From: Larimichthys crocea
Lineage: Eukaryota; Chordata; Actinopteri; Sciaenidae
Direction of reading: 5' to 3'
Assembly: GCF_000972845.2 (NCBI RefSeq)
Contig: NC_040016.1
Location: 18,047,732 to 18,111,731, forward strand
DNA: 64,000 nucleotides
The position numbers and the translations under genes are program-made. The notes under the pieces were generated by a model, which did not search any database, was not told the DNA's origin, and worked only from the letters and a program-made list of their open reading frames with translations. Of this stretch, positions 1 through 13,734 are shown one piece after another (the stretch's first letter is position 1; the number at the start of each line of letters is the position of its first letter).

Positions 1-58
1 AACGCACCACCGATAGGAGGAAGTACAGCAGCGCTCCGGTAATGGGCACAGTGTGGCG
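1..58 (-). other. Possible exon fragment of an unidentified upstream gene
   Basis: On the minus strand, an AG at 60-59 is followed by about 19 open codons running off the window edge. They encode a hydrophobic stretch that could be a membrane segment. The acceptor has a poor polypyrimidine tract, and the piece is too short to assign. It could equally be chance. From 59 to 490 I see only the presumed spryd3 3' untranslated region, with no canonical AATAAA on the minus strand. Confidence 0.15.
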
Positions 59-490
59 CTACATGTCTGCTGACGTAAAATGATCTCTGATAAGAGGGTC
101 TACTTGTAAGCTGGGGTCTCCTCTGATTGGATTTTTACATTCATTATTCTTTTTTTTGTTTGTTTTTTAAAACCTTACTCTTGGATTAAATTGTCAAAAA
201 TAGTGTTTTACCCTCACAAACTCCTGGTTTTGCAATTTCCTATAAGACCTTTTCATTATAAAGCACTTCTCTGAGGCACATGTGTGATATTGACATACAT
301 TTTTGCGATCATTCTTACAGCATGAGGGCACCACGGTCTCCCCTTACAATGGAGTGACTTTTCAAGTAACACCTTGGAGCCTTGTTGACGTGGAGGTATT
401 GTTTATTGTCCGAGCTCCAAAATGTCAGAGCGCAGCCAGTCGTCCTTGCTCTGATTTCACCAATCGAGTTTTCCGTTTCCTCCCCAATGC

Positions 491-3400
491 TCAGCCACTG
501 AGGGGGTGCAGGTCCACTCTGACCTTCTCCCCTGTGCTCATCATCCCAATTGTAGGGTACAAACCTCCTACAGGTAAGGCCACTTCCCTCCGGCCCACAA
601 CCTTTCCATTCCTGGTGAAGAACACCTGTTCAAACACAACAGCAAAGAGATAAGAATATTTGCACTGAACGCTTTAGGAGACCCTTGGTTTTATATTTCT
701 AGAGTTTTTCCAGCATCTCACCGTGACCTTCCTCCCCTCCAGATCTTCCCCCTCGTCCTCCTCATCTTCGTTGCTTGCATACAAGTCATTCTGAACCTCG
801 CTGGGCTTTGGAAACACCTCGAGGTCCCAGTCGTCTACGTCATCTGAAGGAAACCCAGACACAGAACATGAAAAACAATAAGGGATTGTGCATGATGAGG
901 CACATCGCCCTCAGAGACGATACAAAAAGACATTCACCTCCACCATCGAGGCTGTAGTCGCGAGGAAACATGATCCCGCAGCCCATAATGTCCCCTTCGA
1001 AGCAGCGTGGTCCAAACGGGTCCCCAACTCCGCTGCCCTGGAACAGTTTCCCATCATCTGCAAACAGCGGCTGATTAGTGCGTTATGTCACATGAGTGGG
1101 AGACACAATGAAGACACAGATACAACTGTCAAAACAACAAGACACAACATCCGCCACGACGTCTGTATCAATCTTTCTGATCCATCTATTCATTTCCTGA
1201 ACCACTAATCCTGTTCAGCAGACACACATTGTACAGACAGACAAACTAATTCCCACTCACTCCTACGGGCAATTTAGAGTTTCCAGCTCACCTGACCTGC
1301 ATTATTTGGACTGTGGGAGGAAACCAGAGCAACCAGAGGAAACCCACGCAGGCACAGGGGAGAACTTGTATCAAATATTTAGTTTGAACAATAACGCTTC
1401 AGTTTAGTGGGAACTATTTTCAGCAGTGCACTGGTCTGGCTGCTTATGGGACGTGGAAGACAAACAGAAACGGCGAAGAATAATCAATAATAACTGGTTA
1501 AATATTGAATTATTAGTGATTAAAGATATTAATAATAAAGTAGTGACAAATCTGTACTTTTAACCATTGTTAGAAACAGGAATGACTGTTGTGATAGTGT
1601 TTGTTGGTGACACAGTAGAATATAAAGACACATAATGACAGTGATACTTCGATATTTTCACATGATCGGCCAGCAATCACCTGCATGATAGGCTATGGAC
1701 CCTCTGCTCCAACCTGGATGTCTGTTTTTGGGGTAGTCCTGTGAAACAAAGGAGAAAGTGACATGTTATGGTCCATTAACACTCTCCATTTATCTTTATT
1801 TTATTTCTTAGCGATGGAAATCTTTTGGGGCAAACCAACTCAAAAGATTTGCACCACGCTGAGATGCTAAGATATGTTTTGATCAGGGAAATTGCAAATC
1901 TTAACAATTTGACAAGCTGGGTTAAAAATAAAAGACATCATGTATATCTACACTTATATTATCAATCATTAAAATAACAGCTAATTGAGAGAGTTGGTCT
2001 ATTTAAAGTGATTTGTAACAGGCATCTCTCATCATCTGGCATTTGCTTCTTCAAACACAGCAACACACATTTTGTATCCAAGCTTTGGGCGAGAAAACCC
2101 ACATCATCTTTCATTAAGCAATGCAACTCTGATCAGGTAAATCACCTCAAGGCTAGGCTTGGATTGCAATAAAACAGATCCAATACTAGAGCAAAATGTT
2201 TGGTCTAATCGTAGGAGGTATGAGCTCCTGGAAGCAGAGAGCACTGACGTGATGATGGGCACAGTAACAGGTGAGGAAACTAGGTGTTGGAAGCACGATG
2301 CTGGGTGTGTAGAAAACAAGACTTTTCCCCCGAAGCAACAAAAGAGAAAAGGAATGAACCATAAACAATTGTTTCTCTATCCAATATAAGCAACCGTTGA
2401 GCAACCGGTAACTGTTACCCGGACACAGAGAGACACCTTTGTTTTGATTCTTTGCAGCGAGAGGTAATGCTTCCCATCATCAGGCTGATACGTCTTGCAG
2501 GAGATGACGGGGGATGGAACAAAACCTCAGGAATGACCTTTTGATGGATTTATAATGCTTTGCCAAAAACCGCAGACACATCGAGAAAAACAATTCCTGT
2601 AAAACAATCAGCAAAATGACAGAGCTCCATTCTCCAACGCCGTCTGACCCGAGGGTGCAGCATGCCCACACACAGTAACTAACGGCAGAGGAGTCGAGGG
2701 GGAGCTCGATGTTGTTGTCGGGTGAGTGAAGCGGTGATCCGCCACCTCCCAGACTGCGAGCGCGATCGCAGCTGGCAAAACAGCAGCGTGATTAGCACGA
2801 CTGATGCTCGAGCAATTAGCGTCCAATAACCTGAGGACAACGAGTGCTGCCGATCCCGGCGGAGAGCAGCAATCTCTGAGCCACACTTCATTTCATAATG
2901 TCATACGAAAACACGATGACTGCATCCTAAGCGGTTATTACTCTTTTATTTATATTGAAACACAGCGTGCACAGGTTCATGGTGATTTCATGTGAAGCAG
3001 AAGGCAGCTGAGTGCATCTCTGATGTGTAAACACTCAACAAGTCTTCTCTCAGGCACAACTTATTTCCAAAATATGGATTGCTTGTTATCACTGCAGATT
3101 AAAACCGCCTAATTGAGCTGAATTAATCAACCTTTCATTGCTTTGCCTGAGGAACTCCTGCATGCTTTTAATTCTTTTTTTTCCTATTTGTTCCTTCTGG
3201 TGCACGGAGTGCATGGACGGGGAAACGGAAAAGAAACAAGACAACAATGTCATCTAATCTCATAAGTAACCTTTCGCACACTTGACTGCAGCTTTCTAGT
3301 TAACGTGGTAGATTAGCATGTAAATGGAACAACCTGCTTTCTATGGAAAACCAGATGTGGGGATGAAATGAGACAATATTTATTCTGTTGTTAGCTTTTC

Positions 3401-6400
3401 CTCTTTCGGTCATCCATCACTTAGACTGGAAACAGTGAGAGCAGTGGTGCGTATGAGGGGTGAGGGATGACGAGGGGTGAAGCGGGTGAGGGGGGGGTGG
3501 GGTTCTTTACCGACAGATAAGCACAGTGTGTACGGTAAGTAATAACACACCGTGTCAGTGATCATGACATGTGATCATTATGACGAAGACTTGAAACAAG
3601 GAGCCTCTTACCCTGCGTGCCAGCCCCAGGGCGATGTAACACTTCTCTCCAGCATCTGTAATCTCCAGCTCATAGTAGTGGAAGCGTGTGTTGAGAGGTC
3701 GGCGGGCCTGAGCCAAGCCCACGTCCACGATGCTCTTCCCTTTACCAACGTACTCCAGCAGCTGTGGAAACAAACGGAGACACGTACAGGTTGACTGAAA
3801 CTGGATTCATGTTTCTAACCTATGGATGTTTTTTACAACGAAATCTCGTTGTGTCATACATAAAAATGTTTAAGAAAAACTCTGATAAACAAACTGTATG
3901 CGGCACCTAACAACGTTTGCGACGTACATAGTGGTGTTTCTATCAGAAGTTAAAAGGAGAGTAAATATTGGATTGACATTTGCCGTGTGGCCAAAAACAA
4001 AAACACCAAATAAACTCTAGTGTTTCTTCACGGCTGATGAATATATGCTGCTAAAAAGATGTTGCCACAGATTTGTAAGCTGACAGTGTATCAGTGTTGT
4101 GTTGTTGTTGTATTCTTCTTGTTTCCGCCACCCACGAGTTGACAGAAAAATCGATGCGTGCACCTTTAAAGCAGCCGTGACTTTTGAAAGAATCATAATC
4201 TTCCACCTTCAACGTGAAAAGGTGAATTCGTAAGCAATAAAACGCAGCCTTGCTCGGTTCATTACATTCAGGGGGGTTTCAGTTCTGCAGGTTTAGTACG
4301 ACCAGTAGCTTTTGTTACCTTACAGTTATCTTACCTTATGATCCCTCTCGTTGTTTTCGGCATATAACGTTACCTCACCATTGTCCCTTGTGGCCACAGT
4401 GGCTGCTGTTCAGACAAGTTGTATAGGCTCGCTTTGAGGAGACTGTATATCCCATATAGACAGCCTGATTTTCAAGGGAGCTCGTGTCCCACTAACCTGC
4501 AGAATGCAGAATGCACTGCTTTTATTTTTTTCCCTCCCAAAAACAATGTGTTGGGGGTTAAAGAAGAATAAAAACTACTTTGTGTATTTACTATTCCATA
4601 CAAATTCATTAAAAACATGGTTTTAGCTCTAAACTTTATAGTCATACGTGTCTCGTCTTTACTGTATGTTCAGGTGTGTCAACAAAACTGGTGGATGAGT
4701 TTATTCAAATTATTAGACGACTCAAAAACTCCTGATTTCATCAATCTGATCACAGTTTTCACTAGTGAACTGGCCTTAAGTTGGTAAAGAAATCAAGTGG
4801 ACGTTTGTTTTCCTGGGAAAATAAGGCAGGATTTGGATTCGTCATCTGTGCTCTGTACTGTTTGGGTACTAAAAATCAAAGCTACGGCAACAGAGAGAAC
4901 ATAAATGTTTACTGCAGGCAGCAGATGAGAATCAACACCACCAAAGCTGAGTCCCCGACTTTCATAAATGACCAAAATACAACTTACAACTATCTGAAGA
5001 GAACAGTAAACATGTTCATACTCCGAGCGTGTCCAAACATCTCATTAACATTGTCGCCAACTTGCTCCGTTTAATGAACTCTTCTTCTTCCACTGACAAA
5101 AAGCAACTTGAAACTTTAAAAAAAACAAACCGATAGTGTTTGAAATGTGCGATCTCATTAAACCAAACATGTCACTTGATGCTTGTTTAATGGCTTAAAC
5201 TATACACCTGTTGTACACCTATATGTATAAATAAATAAGAGAAGGTCTCATAGACTGATTCACTTCTGAAGAACTTGTGTTTTCTGAAAACATCTTCTCC
5301 TCCTCTCTTTTTAAATCATAATGTAAGCACGACCTCGAGAGGTAAACAGCTTCTCCGGTGCTGTTACCACTTTAGTTTATATGCAGGAAATATTGGATTT
5401 TATCTGTCTTGGTAAACAATTTTATCTAACGCACCTGTATATCAACATTCTAAACCAATAAATGCCTGGCCTAACACGCTCAAGTGTCAGCGACGTTAAA
5501 TTGAATAACACTTGAAGTAATTGGACAGATAAACGGAGAGAAACTGTAACGGGCACCGAGAAAACAGGATGCCTAACAGTTGGAAATCACAACAGCCAGA
5601 ACAAATATTACAATAGGACTTGAAACTCGCTGCACGCTGCTCTGTCTCCCACAAGCCTTGAAATCCCACATCTTGTATTGTTGCCGAGATGTTTTTCTGT
5701 CCTGACAGCTCACTCATGTAGTGTTAAGACGTGCACACATGTGTAATTTATGAGTTCCAAGGAGATCAGACTGTGGTTTGTGGGCCCTGCAGGACAGGGC
5801 CAAATTTGTAGAAATAAAGGATAATTAAATGTGCGGGTGGCATACAGGTTACTCGCTCCTGCCTAAGGGCTAGTCAGCTGCCATCCCCTCCCATCCTTTT
5901 CAATTCAGGTTTTGTGCGTATCAACGGCTGACTCACACACAAACACTCAGCCCTGCCGTCACAGGGAGGGGTGGACACCCAGCGAGACAGACGGAGAGGG
6001 AAAGAGGAGGTCAGGGAGCACTTTAGAGAAAATAATGATTAAATAACTTATGTTATCTTTTCTTATTGGTTATTCAGCCAACGGTAACGATCTGTATTGA
6101 GTATCCAAGACTTGGTTTAGGACTTAAAGTTTGCACTTTGCCTTACTGATCTTAAATATGGATTTTCATTATTTTGGATTTGACACAGATCAACTGCTTC
6201 CATGTGTGGTCCAGATTTCTTATTTGGCTTTTTAAATGTTGTTGCATTTAGGCATTTAACACAATTTTGAACAAAGCCAACTGAAAAGATGGAGGCAGAC
6301 TTGATAAGTGTCTGTATTTGTCGGGTCTTGTTGGCCAGGGTTAAAGATACAGTTCGGGTTCTTCCCACAGTGTTTGCACCAGTTTAGCATCGCAGTCATT

Positions 6401-9400
6401 TAACATGAAACTAATGATCGAAATCAATGCAGCAGAACCAGAGATATTGTCTTTTTTCGGTCAGCGTATTCTTCTTCCTTGTCAAAAACCTGGTTCCTAC
6501 GTTACCCACAATGCAACTTGACCTGCCAACAGTTAAGTTGGAAATTCAGATGACTAATAATTTGGTGACTAATGTCTAGTCTCAAGCAGAGATGAAGAGC
6601 AGGCAACAGAGGTCTGGTAAGCTATATGCAGAAGTACCTGCATTCATGTGGTAAATTGGTGGAGTTCCCCTTTAAGAGTTTGGGATATTTTGAGAATATA
6701 GATATTTATTTTTTTTACAGTATGACCAGGACCTCATGGGCAATAACTGAGTGAAGTATATAAGTAAAACAAGTGATGTATAACCTTTAAAATGTGACTG
6801 AGGACATCAACAGTCAGCCAACCTTAATTAAAGCTTTCTGATGTATTCCAGTCCAATAATGTGGCGTACACAGACTCTCCTCCCGCTGACAGATCTGAGC
6901 CTGAACCTTTATAAGTGAGACAACCTGTCACATTTTTATGTTGCCTTTAATGTACCGGTTTGGCAGGTCCTGCTCACAGAAGAACTGGTAAAAAAAAAAG
7001 ACTTACCGTGCCAGTCACCTTGACGTCATGGAGACGGCCCCAGTCCTCTTCATGACTGTCCACTATCATCTGTCCATCATCCTCCTCCGTCCCCCATTCA
7101 GCGTTCAGGTCTAGCAGCACTTCTTCTCCCAGAGAGTGCATTCCCACTGCAGGGTAGAGAGCATCAGGCGATGCAGGGATTTCCACACTGCCGACCTGAG
7201 CACACATTCAGACACAGTGCGATGATTTAGGGAAACTATGAATAAATTCACATGTAAAAATGTACTGGCTGAATAAAGGTTGTCAACGGGAAAGTAATAG
7301 GATGGGAATGATGGCAGCACTTACTTCCTTCCCATTCTTGGTAAAAAACACTGTTAACTGTCCGTCCTCCAGGTCCGTGGATATTCCACAGCCGATTTTG
7401 TCACCTCTGCAGCATTTTGGACCAAACTGCTGTCCTACAGTGTTGCCATTATACAGCCTGTGGAAAGACAGGTAGGAAAGGCTCAACGGCTGATCATTAA
7501 GGCTCATCAGTGTCAGGTTTTGCTGATAAGGGGAGAAATATCAAAAGACGCCAGTGACAGAAAATATAAAGAGTAATATATAGTGTAAATGTTTACATGG
7601 TGTTCGTGCTGCAAACGGCATTAAATCTTCACTTTCTTATTTTTATATTCTCTACCATGAGCCAAAGTGTCCTCAAATCCAGACAGAGACCGTTGCTACA
7701 TGTCGTTTCTGATCTCTCTCTCACATCATTTCCTATCATCGTTATACTGTCAAAGCTCTAATGAAGGCATAAAATTTTTAAAACTTCCTCGTGATGGAGC
7801 CGACAGTGCTCGTTTCTTCTCTGCCTCGCTCTCGTGTTACAGTGTTCGGTTTACAGTAAGTTATTGGAAATACCAGGAAACAAGAGGGGAAACATTCACA
7901 GTGTAGTCGACCAATCTTGTGCAATGAATTCCGGTGTGTCTCAGTCTCATATAAATGTGCAGCTTCTCTAAACTTTATCCAGTTCCTAAAAATATCAGAC
8001 CGAATTGTTCTCTCACGCAAGCCTATTTTCTAAAAGTAGTAACAGAGAAGTAAACATGAAATATGCACGTTTCCTCAGTCAGGACTTTCCCAAATCCATT
8101 GTAAGGTGCATTAAGGAGGGATCTCTGGATGGTCAGCTTGGACAGGAGGGATGACTACATTCATATCAATACCTATTGTTTAAGACAGACATTAGGTACA
8201 TTATTCTGCTGCTTACAGTATATGTAAAGAAAATCTTCACTTGTTACGTACTTGCCATCATCAGCATGAAAAGCTACAGAGTGTGGGAGCCAGCCCGGCT
8301 GATGGTCCAGCTTGTAGAACTGAGGCACCAAACCAACAGCGATCATCCCCCTCACCCCGGTATCGATGATGGTCACCTGCAGAGACAGCACAGGTTGAAT
8401 TATCTCCAGGAAACACTGATTAGTTTAAAAACTATGATCTCACCGAACGTGTCTCGTTTTGACAGGGATGTTCTACAAATATCCTCAAGAGGCGTGAGCG
8501 TCAAAACACAGCCTTAGATGTTAAATGTTTCTTCTAAATAACGTGATGAGTCATTTCATTCCTCCCTTCCTCTGATACATCTCGGGACACAAACTTTGAA
8601 TTTATAAAGACGGTGTTTTGACATTGCGGGCAACGAGTCATGAGCTACTCATTACACATCATGCGTTTTATTTTGTGAGAAGGCAAAAACAGAGAAAAAC
8701 AAACTTGAGTCTCGAGACACAGGAAGAGGAGGCATATTTTATCAGTGTTTGTTAGGATATTCTCACACAAAGGTGATTCAGCCACTGAGATGGATTAAAT
8801 AATATGTGTTGTATTCGCAAAGTAAACATATTTATACATTTATAACACTTTTTACTTTATATAAAACACTATAAAAAGGGCCACAGCGATGCTGGCTGCT
8901 CCGTGAAGATGAAACTTGTTTCACAAACTGAAGTACTGAACGTTTAAACTTTGATGTCGGTGTCAGAGGATCACCAAAATCAGCGTGATTCTCTCAGGAC
9001 CATGAATGTCTCACAGCAATGCATTCAATAGTTCAGATATTTCAGCCTGAGAGGTGAACCACTACAGATTTTATTGTATGGAAACCATATAAAGTAATAA
9101 AGTTTCAAAATGCCCTCTCGAGTGTGAAAAGCTTGACGTTTCTCCTCCCTTCAGGCTCCGCGCCAAGCTTTTTACATGTCATTACATTTTGCTTTTTTGG
9201 GTTTGACGTCGCCCCTCTTTTCTCTTTTCACTTCATGAAATTTCCAGACCAAGCTGAAACTATATAGTATCTCTTTGTATAACATTGCATGTTAAATCAA
9301 AGTGAAAACCCTCAAGTAAAAGAGCTGGCCTTTACCGTTGTTATCATAACTGAATACTGACCATATGACATCATCCCCAGGGAGTCTTAACATGGACACA

Positions 9401-12288
9401 TTGCAATCGGAGTACTGCTGGCAAATCCAGGGCAAGGAAAAGAGGAAACTTTCAAGTTCTTTCCCATGACCTCAACAGCGGTCTCCAGAGAGAGTGAGAA
9501 GTAATACGTCCCGAGTTTTCTGTGTCAGTGTCAGAACATGCAGATGAACCTTAAAAATCTACAATCAGTATCCACTTTACAGACATTTACTAGCTCATTT
9601 GCCCATTTGCGCAAATGGCTTCCTCCCTCCTCCTACGTGACTCCCACAAAGTGAGTCACAATAACGAAACTCACTTAAGTATAAAGGTTGCATGGGTTAG
9701 TTACTGTTTCACTACGCGTCAGACTGGGGGCAGGATGTGTGTGTTAGGCAAGTTTCGACATGGTTTATTCAGAGGAAACAGTCACCGTCTTGGGATGTTT
9801 GTGCACTACGCTGTCCAGATTACCAAGAGCAGTGAAATAAACAAATCAGCACATGATTCTTAATGAGTTGTGACTTATTTGGCTCTCTGCGACCGACTTA
9901 TCGGGGGCTGAGATAAGGAAGCCTGCAACAGATCGAGTTGGTACACACACCAGGTCGAACATTTGACTGTATCTGTGTATACAGCAGTTGTAAATACACT
10001 GTTTGCTCTTATTTATAATAGTACAGTACTGATCCTTCTTACGGGCTGACAGAGTTTTACCGGCTGCTAGTTGTGGCTGTTTATAATCTGACTCAGCTTA
10101 ATGTCAAAAGCACAGTGTTAGACATTTCAGCCACCGAGCACTACCTCTTGTATATTTAAAGACACTACTTTACAGTGTTTTTTAAAATGAGTCAGCTAGG
10201 AAAGTTTTCAAATGACTCCCAGAGCTTATGTTATCTTGATTAGCCAACAAGCTGATAAAAACCTGCCTGCGACAGCTATAATTTCAATGAAACCCACACA
10301 CATCAGTTTCCAGTAAGAGATACGGCGACTGTTTTAAATCAAGGACTCAAGATCTGCCTTCGTCATCCATGTAAACGGCATGTGATCAGGGCTAGTGCGG
10401 AGGGCTCGAGAGGCATAGCGACTGTAACTAAGGGGAGATGGGGCTTACGTCATCTTTTGTTAATAGCATGAATCTTCTGCAGGAAATGTGCGTGACCCCG
10501 GTGACAACATTCACTTGAGTTTCTGGAAGGCAAAAGCTCTTCCCGCTTCTCCTCTGATGTAAAATGATAAAAGGCCATCCTCTTAATCACAAAGGCTTTA
10601 CCATAAAAAAATGATGCAACTAACAGACATCCAGGCTCATTTTCTTAACCCGCACTGAACTCGGTACGTTGACGGAATAGTATTTTAACATCAGAGGTGG
10701 CTCAAGAAAAGGTAGAAGACCTGCTCAGCATGCAGAAGAAGAAGAAGTGCTGTTATTTGTGCTGATGCTTAATAGTTAACGCTGCTTCGGATTTTTTTGT
10801 GTTAATGACTTTGGCTCGTGTGTCTTAAAGAATCAGCATTAGCTTCAGAAAAAAAAAAAAAAAACGTACACCCAGTCCAGGCATAGTGTAAAAACGAGCT
10901 GCCAAACAAATCTATTTCCAAGATGAAAGTTGTTTTTCACAAGCCACGACAAATACTAACGCTAGAAAGTTAACACCATCATCACTGGAAGTGACACAAG
11001 ATGTGAATCATCTGCTGGCAGATTTTTTTTTTTTTTTTAAATCAAGTAATAATACTCGATTATTGGTTTTATGAGATGAAACTTCCATTACTAGTAGTCA
11101 TAAATGGTTTCAGTTCATTCCAGCTATGATGAGATCCTCCATGTCTGTTGTGTGTCCATCGATACCACAAACAATAATCGATCTGTATGCACAGCAGTAT
11201 CCTTGATCAGAGCTTAGAACTCAAAACCTCTGTTTCTAACTTCACGAGTAGAAATACCCCACTACATATAGATAATTACACACTAATATAGCAGTATGTA
11301 GCTGAAATGAATTCACAGGACTTCTCATGTGCACGTTCATTTCCAGTAAAGTGACTAATGTTAAAACACGTCTGGGCAATCTGGCCCTTTTGTCACATCA
11401 CATTCTTCAGTTTAAAACTGTTTTCGAAGGTCATCACGAGTGTTTTGAGCTGTCAAAATCAGACAGCTGTGCAGTCAACAGAGTACAGAATGTAACTGGT
11501 GAGAATGGAAAATAACTTCAATGGACTGATAATTACACTGGCATTTAATCAACAATGAAGCTGCTACCACCAAAAAAAACAAACCACAGCTCAGGTTCGA
11601 GTTCAGTTTGGGTTCATCGTCACATTAGTAGACTCGTGAGGACACAAAGTAGAGAATTAAGGTAAATTTATTATGTTAAAAACAAATCACTATATAACAA
11701 GTGTGTTTGTATTTGTGCCATATTAATAGCAGGGCACAAAATTAGCAGCAGCCAAATGCTGGTAAAAATATGGATGGTGGATTTGATTCATTCACCAGCT
11801 GTCGAGTGGCTGGTAAAACTGTAGCCATTTGGCTCGGGGCACGAAAAATGGAGACAATCTATTAAAAGCCATGGTTTGAGAGGAAACGTTCAACTCTTAC
11901 TTCATAATAGCGATTTCTTCTCGACAACGGCCTGGCCGCCACAAAACAGCCAACTTCATCTGAATTCCCATGATACCTACAGACGGATCCAAAAAAGAAA
12001 AACAAACCATTACTATAATCATCACTTCTGCCAGATACAGGCAAAACGGAGTGCCGATTCAGCAAGCAAATGAAGGGCTCTGGCACATAATGAGGGACTA
12101 AACCTCATGAGTCTCTCAGCTCCAGACTGTCACGGTGTGCATTGCTCATCACTGCTGTACCTGAGTACGTCTCCGTCTCTCAGCATCCTTTTGAGCCGCT
12201 CCCGGTATCGCACTGCTCGCACTTCACGGATTTCTCGAATTCGCCTCCTCCAGTTCAGAAAGCGATAATGAAGGTTTATGTCGTCCAT
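491..12288 (-). CDS. spryd3: SPRY domain-containing protein 3 (10 coding exons)
   Basis: Coding exons in transcript order: 12288-12161 (exon from 12290), 11976-11901, 8376-8252, 7457-7325, 7195-7007, 3761-3612, 1738-1681, 1057-938, 843-722, 625-491 (stop TGA 493-491). All junctions are GT-AG with matching phases, giving 1236 nt and about 411 aa; human SPRYD3 is about 442 aa. The product shows repeated SPRY/B30.2-type blocks: an N-terminal WRRRIREIREVR segment, then units ending in motifs such as VAFHADDGK, GDKIGCGI, FFTKNGKE and PAVGMHSLGEE. A DE-rich linker (exon 9, DEEDEGEDLEG) precedes the last block, FFTRNGK...PTIGMMSTGEKV. The ATG at 12288 lies two bases inside the exon and matches the conserved MDD(I/L)NLHYRF start, so the upstream exon is probably untranslated. 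SPRY domains are protein-interaction modules. The molecular role of SPRYD3 is not established. The divergent placement beside igfbp6 matches human chromosome 12. Confidence 0.93.
1255..1345. repeat. Fragment of a dispersed teleost repeat
   Basis: This spryd3 intron segment contains phrases such as 'ctacgggcaatttagag' and 'ggactgtgggaggaaacc' followed by 'ggaaacccacgcaggcac'. I recognise these as the 3' part of a very common fish repeat. The other end of the same family appears near 14.64-14.83 kb. The family name is not assigned. Confidence 0.55.
6365..6680. repeat. Probable dispersed repeat in spryd3 intron
   Basis: The segment holds phrases typical of percomorph interspersed repeats, for example 'acccacaatgcaacttgacc' and 'ggtggagttcccctttaag'. 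It carries no usable frame. Recognition is from memory of the family and is unverified. Confidence 0.35.
8925..9075. repeat. Dispersed repeat fragment (same family as 57.68-57.80 kb)
   Basis: The text 'gaggatcaccaaaatcagcg', 'ctcaggaccatgaatgtctc' and the following 'gttcagatatttcagcctga' resembles a common percomorph repeat. That repeat normally continues with a 'caaaatttcatggcaatcca' block, and a diverged version of this block is present near 57.7 kb. It lies in the large intron between spryd3 exons 2 and 3. Confidence 0.35.
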
Positions 12289-13519
12289 GTCTGAAAAGCA
12301 TTACAATCTGGGGCACAGGGAAACAAAACGGAAAAGAAAATTTTTATTATTGTACAGACTTTGGGGCTGATGATTTGACTGAAATATTCAAACAAAAGTC
12401 TCCCAGTGTGTGTTTGTCTGTTGAAGAAACGCAGTAACAGCACAAGTCCTCCTTAAGAACACAGCAAACATCTCTGACCACAACAAGATTACCAGTGTTG
12501 CCTGACAACAAGAAGGAAATGGGTTTGAACCTCGGGCCAAACCCTTCCCGCGAGGAGTTTGTTGCGTTTGTGTTTTTCCATTTACGTTTAATCCAACATT
12601 CCAAAGACAAGCAAAGGCCTGGACAGTGACTGTGCACTGCCAACAGGCATCCACGTGAGTCCCCCTATTCGTGTTAGTCCTGTGACGGTCAGGTGTGGGT
12701 GTCTTCCACCCAATGTTAACTGTGACTGACTCAAGTATAGACTGGCTCTTTTGATAATAAGAGCCACCCGGATTCAATGATGAGTTTCTGTGCCAGAGAT
12801 ACTTTTAAACTTTTGAACTCAGCGCCTTGGAGGCGTTGTTTGCACCACATTTGAACCACAAATCTGCAAACAAATCTGAAATAAAGAATATTTACTATTT
12901 TGGGGTTAATAAGTTATTCAAACTATTAATCTGTTATCAGAATATTTGTGGGTCATTAAAATGATGAATAGTTTAAGCTCAGTTGGTGACCTGCATATCA
13001 TTTATTATGGTTTCATGTCAGACTTTGTAATTAAACCCAGTTAAATCAGATTTTGTTTGTCATGTCATGACTAAGAACAAAAATATTTTTTTCTGTGTGG
13101 ACTTTTTTTTTTATTATTTAGCTGCCTACAGTATGACAGGAAACCTTCCCCCTCTTTGTCTATTATTAGTTTCATTACAGTAAGCCTGTAAATGTTGCCC
13201 TTAAAAACGGAAATAAAGGTTAATTTCTTTAAAGTGACAAGTTACCAAAACAAAAACGACTGAGTGAAACAGATGAGGCTCTAACAGGTCATGTGTTTTA
13301 ATGAAATAAACAAATCTGCTGTGTGTTAACTCAACAGTTTACTCATTTACGAGCCTACCCTAAACGCAGCATCGCATTTCCCAAACTACGGGTAGGACTG
13401 TGTTGGCCGCGACGCAACATTATCGCGCCGTTTTGGTTAATAACGTCCTGTAAACATGACTATGCCTCAGTTTACCCACAGACGATTCAAACCCTGTTTG
13501 TCTCATGTCGGTTCCTTAC

Positions 13520-13650
13520 TGTTTTAAAACTTGTAAACGCGTCGTCCTTCGGTTTTTCTTCCACTTTTAAGGGGGTGAAGTCTGTCACTTTATGTCCAAA
13601 ACCTGCGCTGTCGGAAGTCCCGCCCTCTCAACCAATCACAGCACAGGATG
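13520..13650 (-). promoter_or_regulatory. Candidate spryd3 promoter and 5' untranslated exon
   Basis: Reading the minus strand toward spryd3, a CCAAT-type box (ATTGG as read) and a GGGCGG GC box lie within 13619-13639. They are followed by a GC-richer stretch and a good donor, gtaagg, at 13519-13514. An untranslated exon ending at 13520 would splice to the acceptor before 12290, and I see no ATG in the part read. The arrangement fits a TATA-less housekeeping promoter. This is inferred from motifs only. Confidence 0.35.
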
Positions 13651-13680
13651 AATACAGCGTCTTTAACCTGTGCACTGCCG

Positions 13681-13726
13681 TGTGTGTGTGTGTGTGTGTG
13701 TATGTATATATATATATACACATACA
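13681..13726. repeat. (TG)n/(TA)n microsatellite
   Basis: Ten TG units are followed by alternating TA and TACA. It lies just upstream of the putative spryd3 promoter and next to the dispersed repeat that starts near 13735. A 156-codon open frame across this area (13323-13793) is translated microsatellite and promoter sequence and is not a gene. Confidence 0.9.
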
Positions 13727-13734
13727 TTTTTTTA